DNA of 35,449 nucleotides from Acidobacteriota bacterium. Its GTDB lineage: Bacteria; Acidobacteriota; Thermoanaerobaculia; Multivoradales; J023. The DNA lies in NCBI GenBank assembly GCA_029263395.1, contig JAJCXO010000026.1, positions 1-35,449 of the forward strand, written 5' to 3'. The notes below the pieces were generated by a model. The model was not told the origin of the DNA and did not search any database. It was given only the letters and a program-made list of their open reading frames with translations. The position numbers and the translations under genes were made by a program. Of the stretch, positions 1 through 8,754 are shown piece after piece (the first letter of the stretch is position 1; each line of letters opens with the position of its first letter).

Positions 1-3000
1 GTCACCATCGCCCTTGTCGACTCGAACGGGACGAGTCGGAACATCGTCGCTTATCAGGACTCGACGCCGTCGTCCACGAGTCGTTTTATCAACACTTCGA
101 TCAATCCGGCGTCCTACGGCCTTGCACCAGGAAGCATGAGCATCGGCATCTGGATCGTCGATGGTGATGGCAACAACGGACCGAACAACTGTGTCTGTTC
201 AGTCTCGGCCCGCTCCATCACCTGGAATGGTGAGCCAGATATTCGGATTAGTCCTTTTTCATTGAGCTTCAATTCCCAATCGCGTATCAGCGGGGATCTC
301 TTGTCGGGGTCCGAAGGAAAATGGGCTGCCTTCGATCAACCCGTTGTCGTCAGCGAAAAGGTTGCCGTCGATCTTGGCACGAATGATCAGTTTGATGCAC
401 TAAGCAACATCGTGACCGGTTGGGAGGGCCTTCGGCTGGCGAACGGCGCCACGGAAGGTGTGGTGGAATCTCTGCCGATCTCTGCCCCGATCTCCTTCTC
501 CTCGTTGGGGCTCGAGTGGACAGCTCTCTCTGGCGGCGGGCGTGCAAAGATCTCTGTGCGCTCATCGAGCGACGGTGTGACTTGGTCGGCATGGACTGAG
601 GTCACCATTGACGAACACTTGACTGATGCAACCTCTTCAGTGTTCTCGAGCAATCTGATCGGAATGGCCAAAGACACTGACTTTATTCAGTATTCAGTCA
701 GGTTGGAGAACATCACCGGTGAATCATCGCCGGGTCTCACTTCACTCACGTTCGTATTCATCGATCCGGGCGACACTCCCGATTGGCTCCTGGAACAGCT
801 CCTTGCGCCTGAACCACCGGCGTTGTCCCGAACCCAGTGGGGTTGCCCGGATGGTGAGGGCTCGCCACTCTGGCCACCCACGCACACGACCGTTTCGCAT
901 CTCGTAGTCCATCATACGGTGAGCTCGAATTCCGCTGTGGACTGGCCTGCTGTGGTGCGCAGTATCTGGTCGTTTCATGCGAATTCACGGGGTTGGGGTG
1001 ACATCGGGTATAACTACCTTATTGATCCGCTCGGTGTGATTTATGAAGGTCGCGCGGGTGGGGACAACGTCATTGGCGCTCACTTCTCTTGTCAGAACGA
1101 CGGCACCCAGGGAATCGCTTTGCTTGGGAACTATTCGTCCTTGGCGCCGACGACTACGGCTCTTCAGAGTCTCGAGACTGTGTTGGCTTGGATCGCCTCC
1201 CGCGAAGGTGTGGAACCCTTGGCGGTGTCGTTCCATGGCGGTACCCAACTGAACCTGGACAACATCAGTGGACATCGAGATGGGAACCCGTCCGCACAGG
1301 TTTGCACTGCCACTGCCTGCCCGGGGGATTCTCTCTATCCGCTCTTACCCGGCATCCGCGCCAACGTAGCCGAGTTCATTTCTGGTGAGGAAGGCCAGGC
1401 GTTCACGATTTACAATGATGGTACCGGGACGCTATCTATCAGCTCGATCGGGCTTCAGGCATCCGGGGCGTGGATCGATTGGGCACCGCAGGGTCCTTTC
1501 GATGTCGAGCCCGGAGGGTCACAGCAAGTCACAGTAACCGTCGACTTGGACGCCGCTCCTGTTGGAACGTCGACTCGTCGACTCCAGGTCTTGTCGAACG
1601 ATCCCGACGAGAGCCCTTATCCTGGCGGAGTTGACATCGTTGTCGAAAACGCTCTGCTGTGCAATGCCCTGACGCTTTCTCAGACGGGCAATGGTGGTCA
1701 GCCTTCGGCATCTCCGAGCACTTCGGGCTGTGCTTCGGGCGAGTACTCGGCCGGCGAGCAGATCCAATTCTCGGCGAGCCCTGGTCCCGGTTGGGAGGTG
1801 GGCGGCTGGTCGGGTACGAATAACGATGCGAGCACGTCGACGTCGAATACGGTCACGATGCCTAGCGGGCCCCACACAGTAGTTGTGGACTACACCGAGT
1901 CGGGTCCGACGTGTTTCGTGCTCTCGCTTTCGCAGACGGGCAATGGTGGGCAGGTTACGGCATCTCCGAGCACGTCGGGCTGTGCTTCGAGCGAGTACTC
2001 GGCAGGCGATCAGATCCAGCTTGCGGCGAGCCCTGCTCCCGGTTGGATGGTGGGTGGCTGGTCGGGAACGAACAACGATGTGAGCACGTCGACGTCGAAT
2101 ACGGCGACGATGCCTAGCGGGCCCCACACAGTAGTGGTGAACTACGTCGAGAGCGGTCCATGTATCGCCACTCGACTTCTTCCCGCCGGATACGCTCCAG
2201 GGTCGCTTTTTTCAGTTCAGGTCGACGTCACTCCGGACCCGAGCGCGCAGGTCTACGCGGTCGAAGACTTTCCGCCAGTCAACTGGACGGTGTCGGAAAT
2301 CGACAACGGCGGCACCTTCGACTCCAACACCGGTTCGGTGAAGTGGGGACCGTTCTTCGATAGTCAATCCCGTACCCTGGGCTACAGCGTCACTCCACCG
2401 ATCGGTGTCACGGGGAGCTGGGATTTTTCGGGGACGGCCTCTGTTGACGGTAGCAACCAGTCGATCTGCGGTGATGGCCAGATCGATCCCGCAAGTTTCC
2501 ATCACGCGGATCTAAACGACGATTGGCTGATGCAAATCAACGAGGTCACCTCCTACGGCGCGGCATGGAAGACTGGTGCTAACTGGCCGCGGCCACCGAA
2601 TCCGATTCCAATCAACTACGTGACAAATGCGGGTTTTCTATGGAAGGTGGGTGAGGTCTACCACTTCGATCTCTTAGAAGATCCGCCGTGGGCGCCTGGA
2701 GGCCAGGTCATCGCAAGGGGGCGTGAAACTCCTGGTGGGGACGCGACGAAGCCCATGAGTGTCGTTCCGAGCTTTGGCTCCATAGGCTATGTACCTGGTC
2801 TTGGGATCGAGGTCAGCATTGCCGTGACTCCGGGGGCCACGACTGAAGTGTTTGCAGTCGAAGATGCTCCGCCGGTCGGCTGGACAGTCTCGGGAATCAG
2901 CGGATCCGGCACCTTCGACCCAGTCAGCAAGCGTGTGAAGTGGGGCCCCTTCTTCGATGGCACGTTCCGCCTCTTGACCTACGTAGCCACTCCCCCAACC

Positions 3001-3135
3001 GAGGAAGCAGGGTCCAAGATTTTCGAAGGTCAGGTTTCTTTCGACGGCATGAGCATGCCAGTGAATAGGTTGGCGAGGCCTCTATTCAGTAACGCTTTGG
3101 CTGGCGCCGACGCCCAGCTACCTATTCAACGGTAG
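1..3135 (+). CDS. Secreted multidomain protein with PGRP-type N-acetylmuramoyl-L-alanine amidase domain (5' end outside window)
   Basis: The frame is open from base 1, so the gene starts upstream; the ATG at 136 is internal. An N-terminal beta-rich region is followed by a PGRP/Amidase_2 domain at about 890-1350, a zinc enzyme family that cleaves the amide bond between MurNAc and the stem peptide. Visible ligand candidates are the His pair in VVHHT (910-915), the His in SGHRDGN (about 1270-1290) and the Cys in ACPGD (about 1315-1329); a conserved Tyr lies in DIGYNY. Then come an ASH/choice-of-anchor-like domain (about 1390-1650), two InlB B-repeat-like units (about 1660-1900 and 1909-2150), and a cassette of a YAVEDxPPxxWTVS domain, a dockerin-like helix-loop (DWLMQINEVTSYG) and a second YAVED domain (about 2755-3060). 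The downstream gene has the same tail. No C-terminal anchor is visible. The substrate (own wall or another bacterium's) is unknown. Confidence 0.85.
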   Translation, partial: VTIALVDSNGTSRNIVAYQDSTPSSTSRFINTSINPASYGLAPGSMSIGIWIVDGDGNNGPNNCVCSVSARSITWNGEPDIRISPFSLSFNSQSRISGDLLSGSEGKWAAFDQPVVVSEKVAVDLGTNDQFDALSNIVTGWEGLRLANGATEGVVESLPISAPISFSSLGLEWTALSGGGRAKISVRSSSDGVTWSAWTEVTIDEHLTDATSSVFSSNLIGMAKDTDFIQYSVRLENITGESSPGLTSLTFVFIDPGDTPDWLLEQLLAPEPPALSRTQWGCPDGEGSPLWPPTHTTVSHLVVHHTVSSNSAVDWPAVVRSIWSFHANSRGWGDIGYNYLIDPLGVIYEGRAGGDNVIGAHFSCQNDGTQGIALLGNYSSLAPTTTALQSLETVLAWIASREGVEPLAVSFHGGTQLNLDNISGHRDGNPSAQVCTATACPGDSLYPLLPGIRANVAEFISGEEGQAFTIYNDGTGTLSISSIGLQASGAWIDWAPQGPFDVEPGGSQQVTVTVDLDAAPVGTSTRRLQVLSNDPDESPYPGGVDIVVENALLCNALTLSQTGNGGQPSASPSTSGCASGEYSAGEQIQFSASPGPGWEVGGWSGTNNDASTSTSNTVTMPSGPHTVVVDYTESGPTCFVLSLSQTGNGGQVTASPSTSGCASSEYSAGDQIQLAASPAPGWMVGGWSGTNNDVSTSTSNTATMPSGPHTVVVNYVESGPCIATRLLPAGYAPGSLFSVQVDVTPDPSAQVYAVEDFPPVNWTVSEIDNGGTFDSNTGSVKWGPFFDSQSRTLGYSVTPPIGVTGSWDFSGTASVDGSNQSICGDGQIDPASFHHADLNDDWLMQINEVTSYGAAWKTGANWPRPPNPIPINYVTNAGFLWKVGEVYHFDLLEDPPWAPGGQVIARGRETPGGDATKPMSVVPSFGSIGYVPGLGIEVSIAVTPGATTEVFAVEDAPPVGWTVSGISGSGTFDPVSKRVKWGPFFDGTFRLLTYVATPPTEEAGSKIFEGQVSFDGMSMPVNRLARPLFSNALAGADAQLPIQR

Positions 3136-3332
3136 CGAGCTGCGCCTCAGGTTCGAGGTCAATCCGAGGAACTCTTGCGGTCCTACCACGTCGTTCGAGA
3201 TGGGGACGATGGCAAGAGCTTGAGGTAGTGACTCGCAAGAGACGGGCCGTCTCTTGCGAACCGAGAATCTCTCGACATTCTAAATAGCGATGTGACGAAC
3301 GGCTTGCCGGACTCGCATCTGGAGATATCAAT

Positions 3333-6300
3333 ATGAAGACCAAAGCCCTCGCCCTGTTGATGCTTGGCGTCATCCTTCAAGTAACTAGCTCGGGAACAGC
3401 AACTGCTGCCGGCTCCAACCGTCTGTGGATCGTCTCTGACGACACGGAGATGTGGGAGGCGACGATCTGGAACCGTACCGGCGACATGATCCTCGTCGAG
3501 CCCGGAACCTACACAGATGTCGACACCAGCGGTATCGATCCAGGCGTCACGTTGTTGTCGGCCGGCGGTGCCAATGTGACAATCTTTCGCCGAAGTGGGC
3601 GCACAGAGCATCGATTCAACCAGGACGATGTCGTTGTGGACGGCTTCACCTTCGAATCGACCGATGCGATCGAGACGGTCCGGGTCTTCGGCGATCGGGT
3701 CAAGATCCGAAACAGTCGGTTCAAGCCAGCGCCAGGTGAGTACGGATTGCGACTGAACTCAGCAGCAGACTTCCTCATCGAAGGCAGCGTCTTCGACCAG
3801 GGAGACGGAATCTCGATCCACAGCGGCACCTCAGCCGGCGAGCACGTGTTTCGCAACAACGAGTTCAGTAATCTACAACAAGGTATTGGTAGTGGTTCCA
3901 ATCCAGATCTGCAAGTTCGTATTGAGAACAATATATTTGAGAATGTCAACAGGGCGATCGATATCAGTAATATCCAGCAAGTTACGATTCAGAACAATGT
4001 GCTCGCTGACATCGGCCACCGCGGTATCGACATTGACGACATCACTCAACAGTCGTCGCTTCTCCACAATGTCTTTTACCGCAATGCTCAAGCAATAGCG
4101 GTCTGTGACGTTTCGATCCTGGTCTACGACTCGATTTTCCAGGACAATACCAAGAGCATCGACGGCTGTTCCAGGGGGATGGTCCACGTCCATCACGACC
4201 TGATCTGGCTAGGGACCTGGCTATGGGCTGGCCCGACCTACACTGTCGACCAAGCGACCATTTGGCGAGACGTCCACAACCCACAGTTCGTCGATCCGGC
4301 TACCTACGACTTTCATCTCGCTCCCACTTCCGAGGCCCGTGGACTTGGTACCGGCGGCAGTGATCTGGGTGCCTACGGCGGCACTCAGGGTAGTGCATGG
4401 ACACCGGTGCCTGGGTCGCCCCAGGCACCGCCCACTCTCCTCGACATCCGTCTCGAAGGCCAACTGGAGCTCAGCGTCGGCGAAACTGTGGAACTGGTGG
4501 CGGAAGGCGACTTCGAAAACGGCTTCTATGCCGTTCTGACCAAGAAGGCAACATGGACTTCCTCGAGCGAAGCGGTGTTGCGTCCTCTAGGGGACGGACT
4601 CTTCGAGGCTCTCGCGCCAGGCACCGTTGAGGTGATCGCATCCTACGGTGGCGTCAGCCAGGCAATGCAAGTCACGGTGCTCGCCGTAGTCACCGACCTC
4701 ACCTTGGTCAAAGGCGACTCTCCCGATCCCGTGGCTCCCGGCAATCCTTTGACCTACACCCTGACAGTGACAAACCTCGGACCGTCGAGTTCCAGCGGCG
4801 GCGAGGTAACGGACGTGTTGCCGGCGGAGCTTGGTTTCGCGAGTTCCGCGGACGGCTGTTCAGAGGCTTCGGGCACGGTGACTTGTGCGTTTGGCCCGCT
4901 GGCCGTCGGTGGATTGGCAAGCTTGAGTTTTGTCGCCACGGTTGATCCCGCTGCGGTCGGGCCGATCATCAGTACGGCAGCGGTGACAGGGCACGAAAGC
5001 GATCCCGATCTCGGCAACAACACCGCTACAGCATCAACCGCGGTCGACGCACCCTGTTTTGCGCTGACGCTCGACCATATCGGTTCGGGGGCTGATCCTG
5101 AGCCATCCGTGAGCGTTGCAGGTTGCGCAACTGGAAGCTACCGGGCCGGCGAAGTGATCGCTCTTACTGCTCTGCCAAGCTCCGGTTGGATAGTCGGTAG
5201 TTGGACCGGCTCGGATGCCGACAGCAGCACTTCGGCAACCAATACCGTGACCATGCCGGCAAATGCCTTCACCGTGTGGGTGAATTACGTCGAAGACGTC
5301 CAACCTTGCTTCCTTCTGACGCTCGATCGTAGCGGGCTGGGAACAACTCCGATGCCGAACCCTATGAACTCACCCGACTGCCCAGAAGGCGAGTTCCATC
5401 CCGGCGAGTCGGTCGAGCTCACCGCGATACCCGATTCCGGTTGGACTGTCGGGAGTTGGAGCGGCACCGCCGACGACTTAAATATCCATTTGGCGACCAT
5501 GATAACTATGCCAGGCGCCGCTCACTTGGTTGTAGTGGAGTATGTGTCATGCGTTGCGCAGCGTGGTCTGCCTCTGGGTTACGCCGCGGAGCGACCGGTA
5601 TCGGTTGTGATCGGCGCCGCGCCCGTCGACACGGTGGCGGTCTATGCGGTGGAAGATGCGCCGCCCGCGGGTTGGCCGGTAACCGATATCGACAACAGCG
5701 GAATCTTCGATCTCAGTACCGGAACGGTGAAATGGGGACCGTTCTTCGACAATCAGGCGCGGACGCTCAGCTACTGGGTGACTCCGCCTGTCGGCACCAC
5801 GGAAAGCTGGGATTTTGAAGGGGTAGTTTCGACCGATGGTGACGGTGTACTGATCTGCGGCGATACGCTGCTCGACCCAGCTAGCTTCCATCCCGCCGAT
5901 GTCGGTGACGACTGGGGCTTGCAGATCAACGATATCACCGCCTACGGCTCTGCCTGGAAGACGGGTTCGCCGTGGCCGCGACCGCCGGCGGAGATTCCGA
6001 TCAACCTCGTCACCAACGCGGGCTTTCTGTGGAAGATCGGCGAAACCTACCATTTCGATCCCGACCTGAATCCGCCCTGGGCTCCAGGTCCCGCCTCTTC
6101 GATGCGGCGTGGCGACGACCCAGGGGGAGCCGTGATGGATACCGCGGTGTCGACCTTCCATCCTCCGGAGTACACTCCTGGCGCGGGTGTCGAGGTGACG
6201 ATAGCAGTGGTGCCCGACATTGCCACCCAGGTCTATGCGTTGGAGGATGAACCTCCCGCGGGTTGGGCGATCTCTGGAATCAGCGACAGCGGGACTTTCG

Positions 6301-8330
6301 ACGCGGTCAATGGACTGGTGAAGTGGGGACCGTTCTTCGACAGTCTGGTCCGCGATCTTGTCTATGTCGCCACGCCGCCGTCCACAGAATCTGGGGTCCA
6401 TACTTTTGCCGGGCAGGCATCATTCGATGGTGCCTGCGTGCCCATCATCGGCGATCGAATGATCGCCGATCAGGACACCGCTACCGGCACCGCGGTCTCG
6501 ACCTTCGATCCCTCTCAGTATACTCCTGGCGTGGGTCTTGAGGTGACCATCGCAGTGGTGCCCGATATTGCCACCCAAGTTCATGCGTTGGAGGATGGGC
6601 CTCCTGCTGGTTGGAACATTTCCGAGATCAGCGATGGAGGTACCTTCGACGCTGTTAACGGATTGGTGAAATGGGGGCCTTACTTCGACAACTTGGATCG
6701 CGATCTTGTCTATGTAGCGACCCCACCGCCAGGAGAGAGCGGGCCCCACTCCTTTTCTGGTCGGGCGTCATTCGACGGTTCTAGCTTTCCGGTGACCGGC
6801 GACCGGACGATCGATCATTCCTGCATCTTCGCAATAGCTCCGAGTAGCCAGAGCTTTGGTTTTGAAGGTGGCAGCGACACAGTGAATGTCACAGCTCCGT
6901 CTGGGTGCTTTTGGGATGCCCAGAGCAACGTGGAATGGCTGACGATCGATTCCGGCGACACTGGGAGCGGCGACGGGTTGGTGAGCTATACGGTAGCGGT
7001 GAATTCGAGCGGTACTTCGCGTAGTGGCACGTTGACCATCGCCGGCCATACGTTTTCGGTGACACAAGGTGGCATGAGTTGCAGTTTCGCGATCGATCCA
7101 GCGAGCGCGACTTTCCCTACAGCGGGTGGGACCGGCCCAGTGGCTGTGACCTCTCCCGAGGGCTGTCCTTGGACTGCTACGAGTAGCGTGGCTTGGGTGA
7201 GTGTGGATTCGGGTTCGAGCGGTAGTGGATCGGGCACGGTGAGTTATACCGTGCTACCAAACAGCAGCAGTGGCTCGCGCACAGGCACGTTGACCATCGC
7301 TGGCCATACGTTTTCGGTGACACAAGGTGGCGTGAGTTGCAGTTTCGCGATCGATCCAACAAGCGGGACATTCCCTGCAGAGGGTGGGACCGGCCCGGTG
7401 GCCGTGACCTCTCCGGAGGGCTGCCCTTGGACAGCGACGAGCAACGTGGGTTGGGTGAGTGTGGAGTCGGGTTCGAGCGGGAGTGGGACCGGCACGGTGA
7501 GCTATTCGGTGTCTCCGGACATGAGCAGCGAGGCTCGCACGGGCACGTTGACCATTGCCGGGCAGACGTTTACGGTGACACAGAGGGCTCGTGATCGGGT
7601 CGGAGTATTCCGTGCCCCTGAGCGACTCTTTTTGACCGACAACGATGGCAGTGGAACTTTTACTCCACCAGCAGATCAGATTTGCCAGCTCGGTATCGTG
7701 GGTGACCTGTCGATCACGGGTGATTGGAACGGTGACGGTCACGACGAACTGGGCGTCTACCGTCCGTCTACGCGACAGTTCTTGATGGATTACAACGGTG
7801 ACTGCGCCTGGGATTTCAGGCCTGGTGGTGACCTGGCATGTGTGTTCTTCGGCTTGGACGGAATACCTCTCGTTGGAGACTGGAACGGTGACGGTGACGA
7901 TGACATTGGTATCTACCTCGATCGCCTCTTCCGTTTGGACCTGGATGAGAGTTGTTCTTGGACGCTGGCAACTGATCAGGTCTACTTGTTTGGCTTGCAA
8001 GGCGATGAGCCGATCACTGGTGACTGGAACGGTGACGGGGACGACGATATTGGTATCTATCGGCCCTCGAATCGACTTTTTCTAATGGATCGTGACGAGA
8101 GCGGAACCTGGACACCACCGGGCGACCAGGGGTGTTTGTTCGGCCTACTGGGTGATAAGCCGATCATCGGCGACTGGAATGCTGACGGCGATGACGACAT
8201 CGGTATCTATCGACCAGCTAATCGGCTGTTTCTGATGGACCGCGACGAAAATTGCCAATGGTCGTTCGAACACGATTTGTGGGCGATCATTGGCTTGATG
8301 AGGGATCTGCCGATGATCGGTCAGTGGTAG
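3333..8330 (+). CDS. Giant secreted beta-helix / Ig-like / BACON / FG-GAP-like repeat protein
   Basis: This 1665-residue protein starts at an ATG with GGAG about 10 bases upstream and has a signal peptide ending near TATAAG. In order: right-handed parallel beta-helix (pectate-lyase-like; about 3480-4400, runs such as IENNIFENVN), a Big2-like Ig domain (about 4430-4690), a DUF11 domain (about 4690-5045), two InlB B-repeat-like units (about 5056-5545), a YAVED domain, a dockerin-like segment (DWGLQINDITAYG), two more YAVED domains, three BACON domains (about 6820-7590) and a C-terminal run of GDWNGDGDDDIGIYRP repeats with DxDxDG calcium-loop character (about 7600-8320). BACON and beta-helix domains are commonly linked to carbohydrate binding, so adhesion or polysaccharide contact is likely, but no catalytic site is evident. 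It lies 197 bp after the amidase-fusion gene on the same strand. Confidence 0.85.
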   Translation: MKTKALALLMLGVILQVTSSGTATAAGSNRLWIVSDDTEMWEATIWNRTGDMILVEPGTYTDVDTSGIDPGVTLLSAGGANVTIFRRSGRTEHRFNQDDVVVDGFTFESTDAIETVRVFGDRVKIRNSRFKPAPGEYGLRLNSAADFLIEGSVFDQGDGISIHSGTSAGEHVFRNNEFSNLQQGIGSGSNPDLQVRIENNIFENVNRAIDISNIQQVTIQNNVLADIGHRGIDIDDITQQSSLLHNVFYRNAQAIAVCDVSILVYDSIFQDNTKSIDGCSRGMVHVHHDLIWLGTWLWAGPTYTVDQATIWRDVHNPQFVDPATYDFHLAPTSEARGLGTGGSDLGAYGGTQGSAWTPVPGSPQAPPTLLDIRLEGQLELSVGETVELVAEGDFENGFYAVLTKKATWTSSSEAVLRPLGDGLFEALAPGTVEVIASYGGVSQAMQVTVLAVVTDLTLVKGDSPDPVAPGNPLTYTLTVTNLGPSSSSGGEVTDVLPAELGFASSADGCSEASGTVTCAFGPLAVGGLASLSFVATVDPAAVGPIISTAAVTGHESDPDLGNNTATASTAVDAPCFALTLDHIGSGADPEPSVSVAGCATGSYRAGEVIALTALPSSGWIVGSWTGSDADSSTSATNTVTMPANAFTVWVNYVEDVQPCFLLTLDRSGLGTTPMPNPMNSPDCPEGEFHPGESVELTAIPDSGWTVGSWSGTADDLNIHLATMITMPGAAHLVVVEYVSCVAQRGLPLGYAAERPVSVVIGAAPVDTVAVYAVEDAPPAGWPVTDIDNSGIFDLSTGTVKWGPFFDNQARTLSYWVTPPVGTTESWDFEGVVSTDGDGVLICGDTLLDPASFHPADVGDDWGLQINDITAYGSAWKTGSPWPRPPAEIPINLVTNAGFLWKIGETYHFDPDLNPPWAPGPASSMRRGDDPGGAVMDTAVSTFHPPEYTPGAGVEVTIAVVPDIATQVYALEDEPPAGWAISGISDSGTFDAVNGLVKWGPFFDSLVRDLVYVATPPSTESGVHTFAGQASFDGACVPIIGDRMIADQDTATGTAVSTFDPSQYTPGVGLEVTIAVVPDIATQVHALEDGPPAGWNISEISDGGTFDAVNGLVKWGPYFDNLDRDLVYVATPPPGESGPHSFSGRASFDGSSFPVTGDRTIDHSCIFAIAPSSQSFGFEGGSDTVNVTAPSGCFWDAQSNVEWLTIDSGDTGSGDGLVSYTVAVNSSGTSRSGTLTIAGHTFSVTQGGMSCSFAIDPASATFPTAGGTGPVAVTSPEGCPWTATSSVAWVSVDSGSSGSGSGTVSYTVLPNSSSGSRTGTLTIAGHTFSVTQGGVSCSFAIDPTSGTFPAEGGTGPVAVTSPEGCPWTATSNVGWVSVESGSSGSGTGTVSYSVSPDMSSEARTGTLTIAGQTFTVTQRARDRVGVFRAPERLFLTDNDGSGTFTPPADQICQLGIVGDLSITGDWNGDGHDELGVYRPSTRQFLMDYNGDCAWDFRPGGDLACVFFGLDGIPLVGDWNGDGDDDIGIYLDRLFRLDLDESCSWTLATDQVYLFGLQGDEPITGDWNGDGDDDIGIYRPSNRLFLMDRDESGTWTPPGDQGCLFGLLGDKPIIGDWNADGDDDIGIYRPANRLFLMDRDENCQWSFEHDLWAIIGLMRDLPMIGQW
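7023..7358 (+). repeat. Near-identical DNA repeats inside the BACON array
   Basis: About 75 bases at 7026-7100 (GGCACGTTGACCATCGC onward) recur almost unchanged at 7284-7358, a 258-bp period that matches one BACON domain. A third, more diverged unit follows to about 7590. The DNA-level identity points to recent domain duplication. Confidence 0.7.
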
Positions 8331-8435
8331 GCAGCCGTTGTTCCTGGACGGTGAGTCGACCTCTGATCTAGGCCGCCGACTGCAGAAGACGGTCCGAGAT
8401 CGAGTCGGATCGGGAGTTTCTCTCGTCGTCCCCTA

Positions 8436-8535
8436 AGGCCGTTCCTTAGACTGATCCAATCCAACGAAAAATGCGGCTTTCTGTGAGGCCCTTCCGAAAC
8501 TGGTCCAAATCCAACGAAGGCCCTCCCCTAGACTC
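8436..8535. repeat. Imperfect ~50-bp-period tandem repeat
   Basis: The segment at 8436-8468, ending ATCCAATCCAACGAA, is repeated with a few changes at 8486-8518, ending TCCAAATCCAACGAA. A third partial unit starts at 8518 (AGGCCCTCCCCTAGACT). Function unknown. Confidence 0.5.
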
Positions 8536-8628
8536 GAGGCACCTCAGCAGCCAGACGTTCAGAAGCGATGCCGATCGCGCGCTTCTGGACGCCTCGGCCC
8601 CTACTACTGGGCAGCTTGATTCGACCGC

Positions 8629-8695
8629 TCAGCCGCCTGCTACCAACCGACCTTCCAGATAAGCCGCCATGATCCGGATCGTCCGGAAATTGCCC
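8629..8695 (-). pseudogene. Acyl carrier protein C-terminal remnant
   Basis: Reading the minus strand toward the stop at 8629 gives NFRTIRIMAAYLEGRLVAGG and a stop. This matches the last helix of acyl carrier proteins (NFxxIxxIxxYLExRL). Nothing upstream in the frame resembles an ACP; the sequence runs straight into the palindromic repeat at 8701. A related remnant lies at 16985, and both share GATTCGACCGC just beyond the stop codon. Confidence 0.5.
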
Positions 8696-8700
8696 GCTTC

Positions 8701-8725
8701 CCTGGTACCAGGCACTTGTTTTGGC
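8701..8725. repeat. Dispersed repeat with 12-bp perfect palindrome, copy 1
   Basis: CCTGGTACCAGG (8701-8712) is a perfect palindrome followed by CACTTGTTTTGGC. A second copy with CCTGGTGCCAGG and GCTTGTTTTGGC lies at 14728-14752. Both copies lie just downstream of a minus-strand gene's stop codon. Confidence 0.55.
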
Positions 8726-8754
8726 AGATCCAGCGCTCCGCTTGCCCAAGCAGC

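Larger units (their letters stand above)
8331..8754. other. Intergenic stretch of remnants and short repeats
   Basis: No credible intact gene is present. It holds a roughly 50-bp-period imperfect repeat (8436-8535), an acyl-carrier-protein 3' remnant on the minus strand (8629-8695) and a palindrome-headed dispersed repeat (8701-8725). The small plus-strand open frame at 8471-8662 has no recognisable content. Confidence 0.6.
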
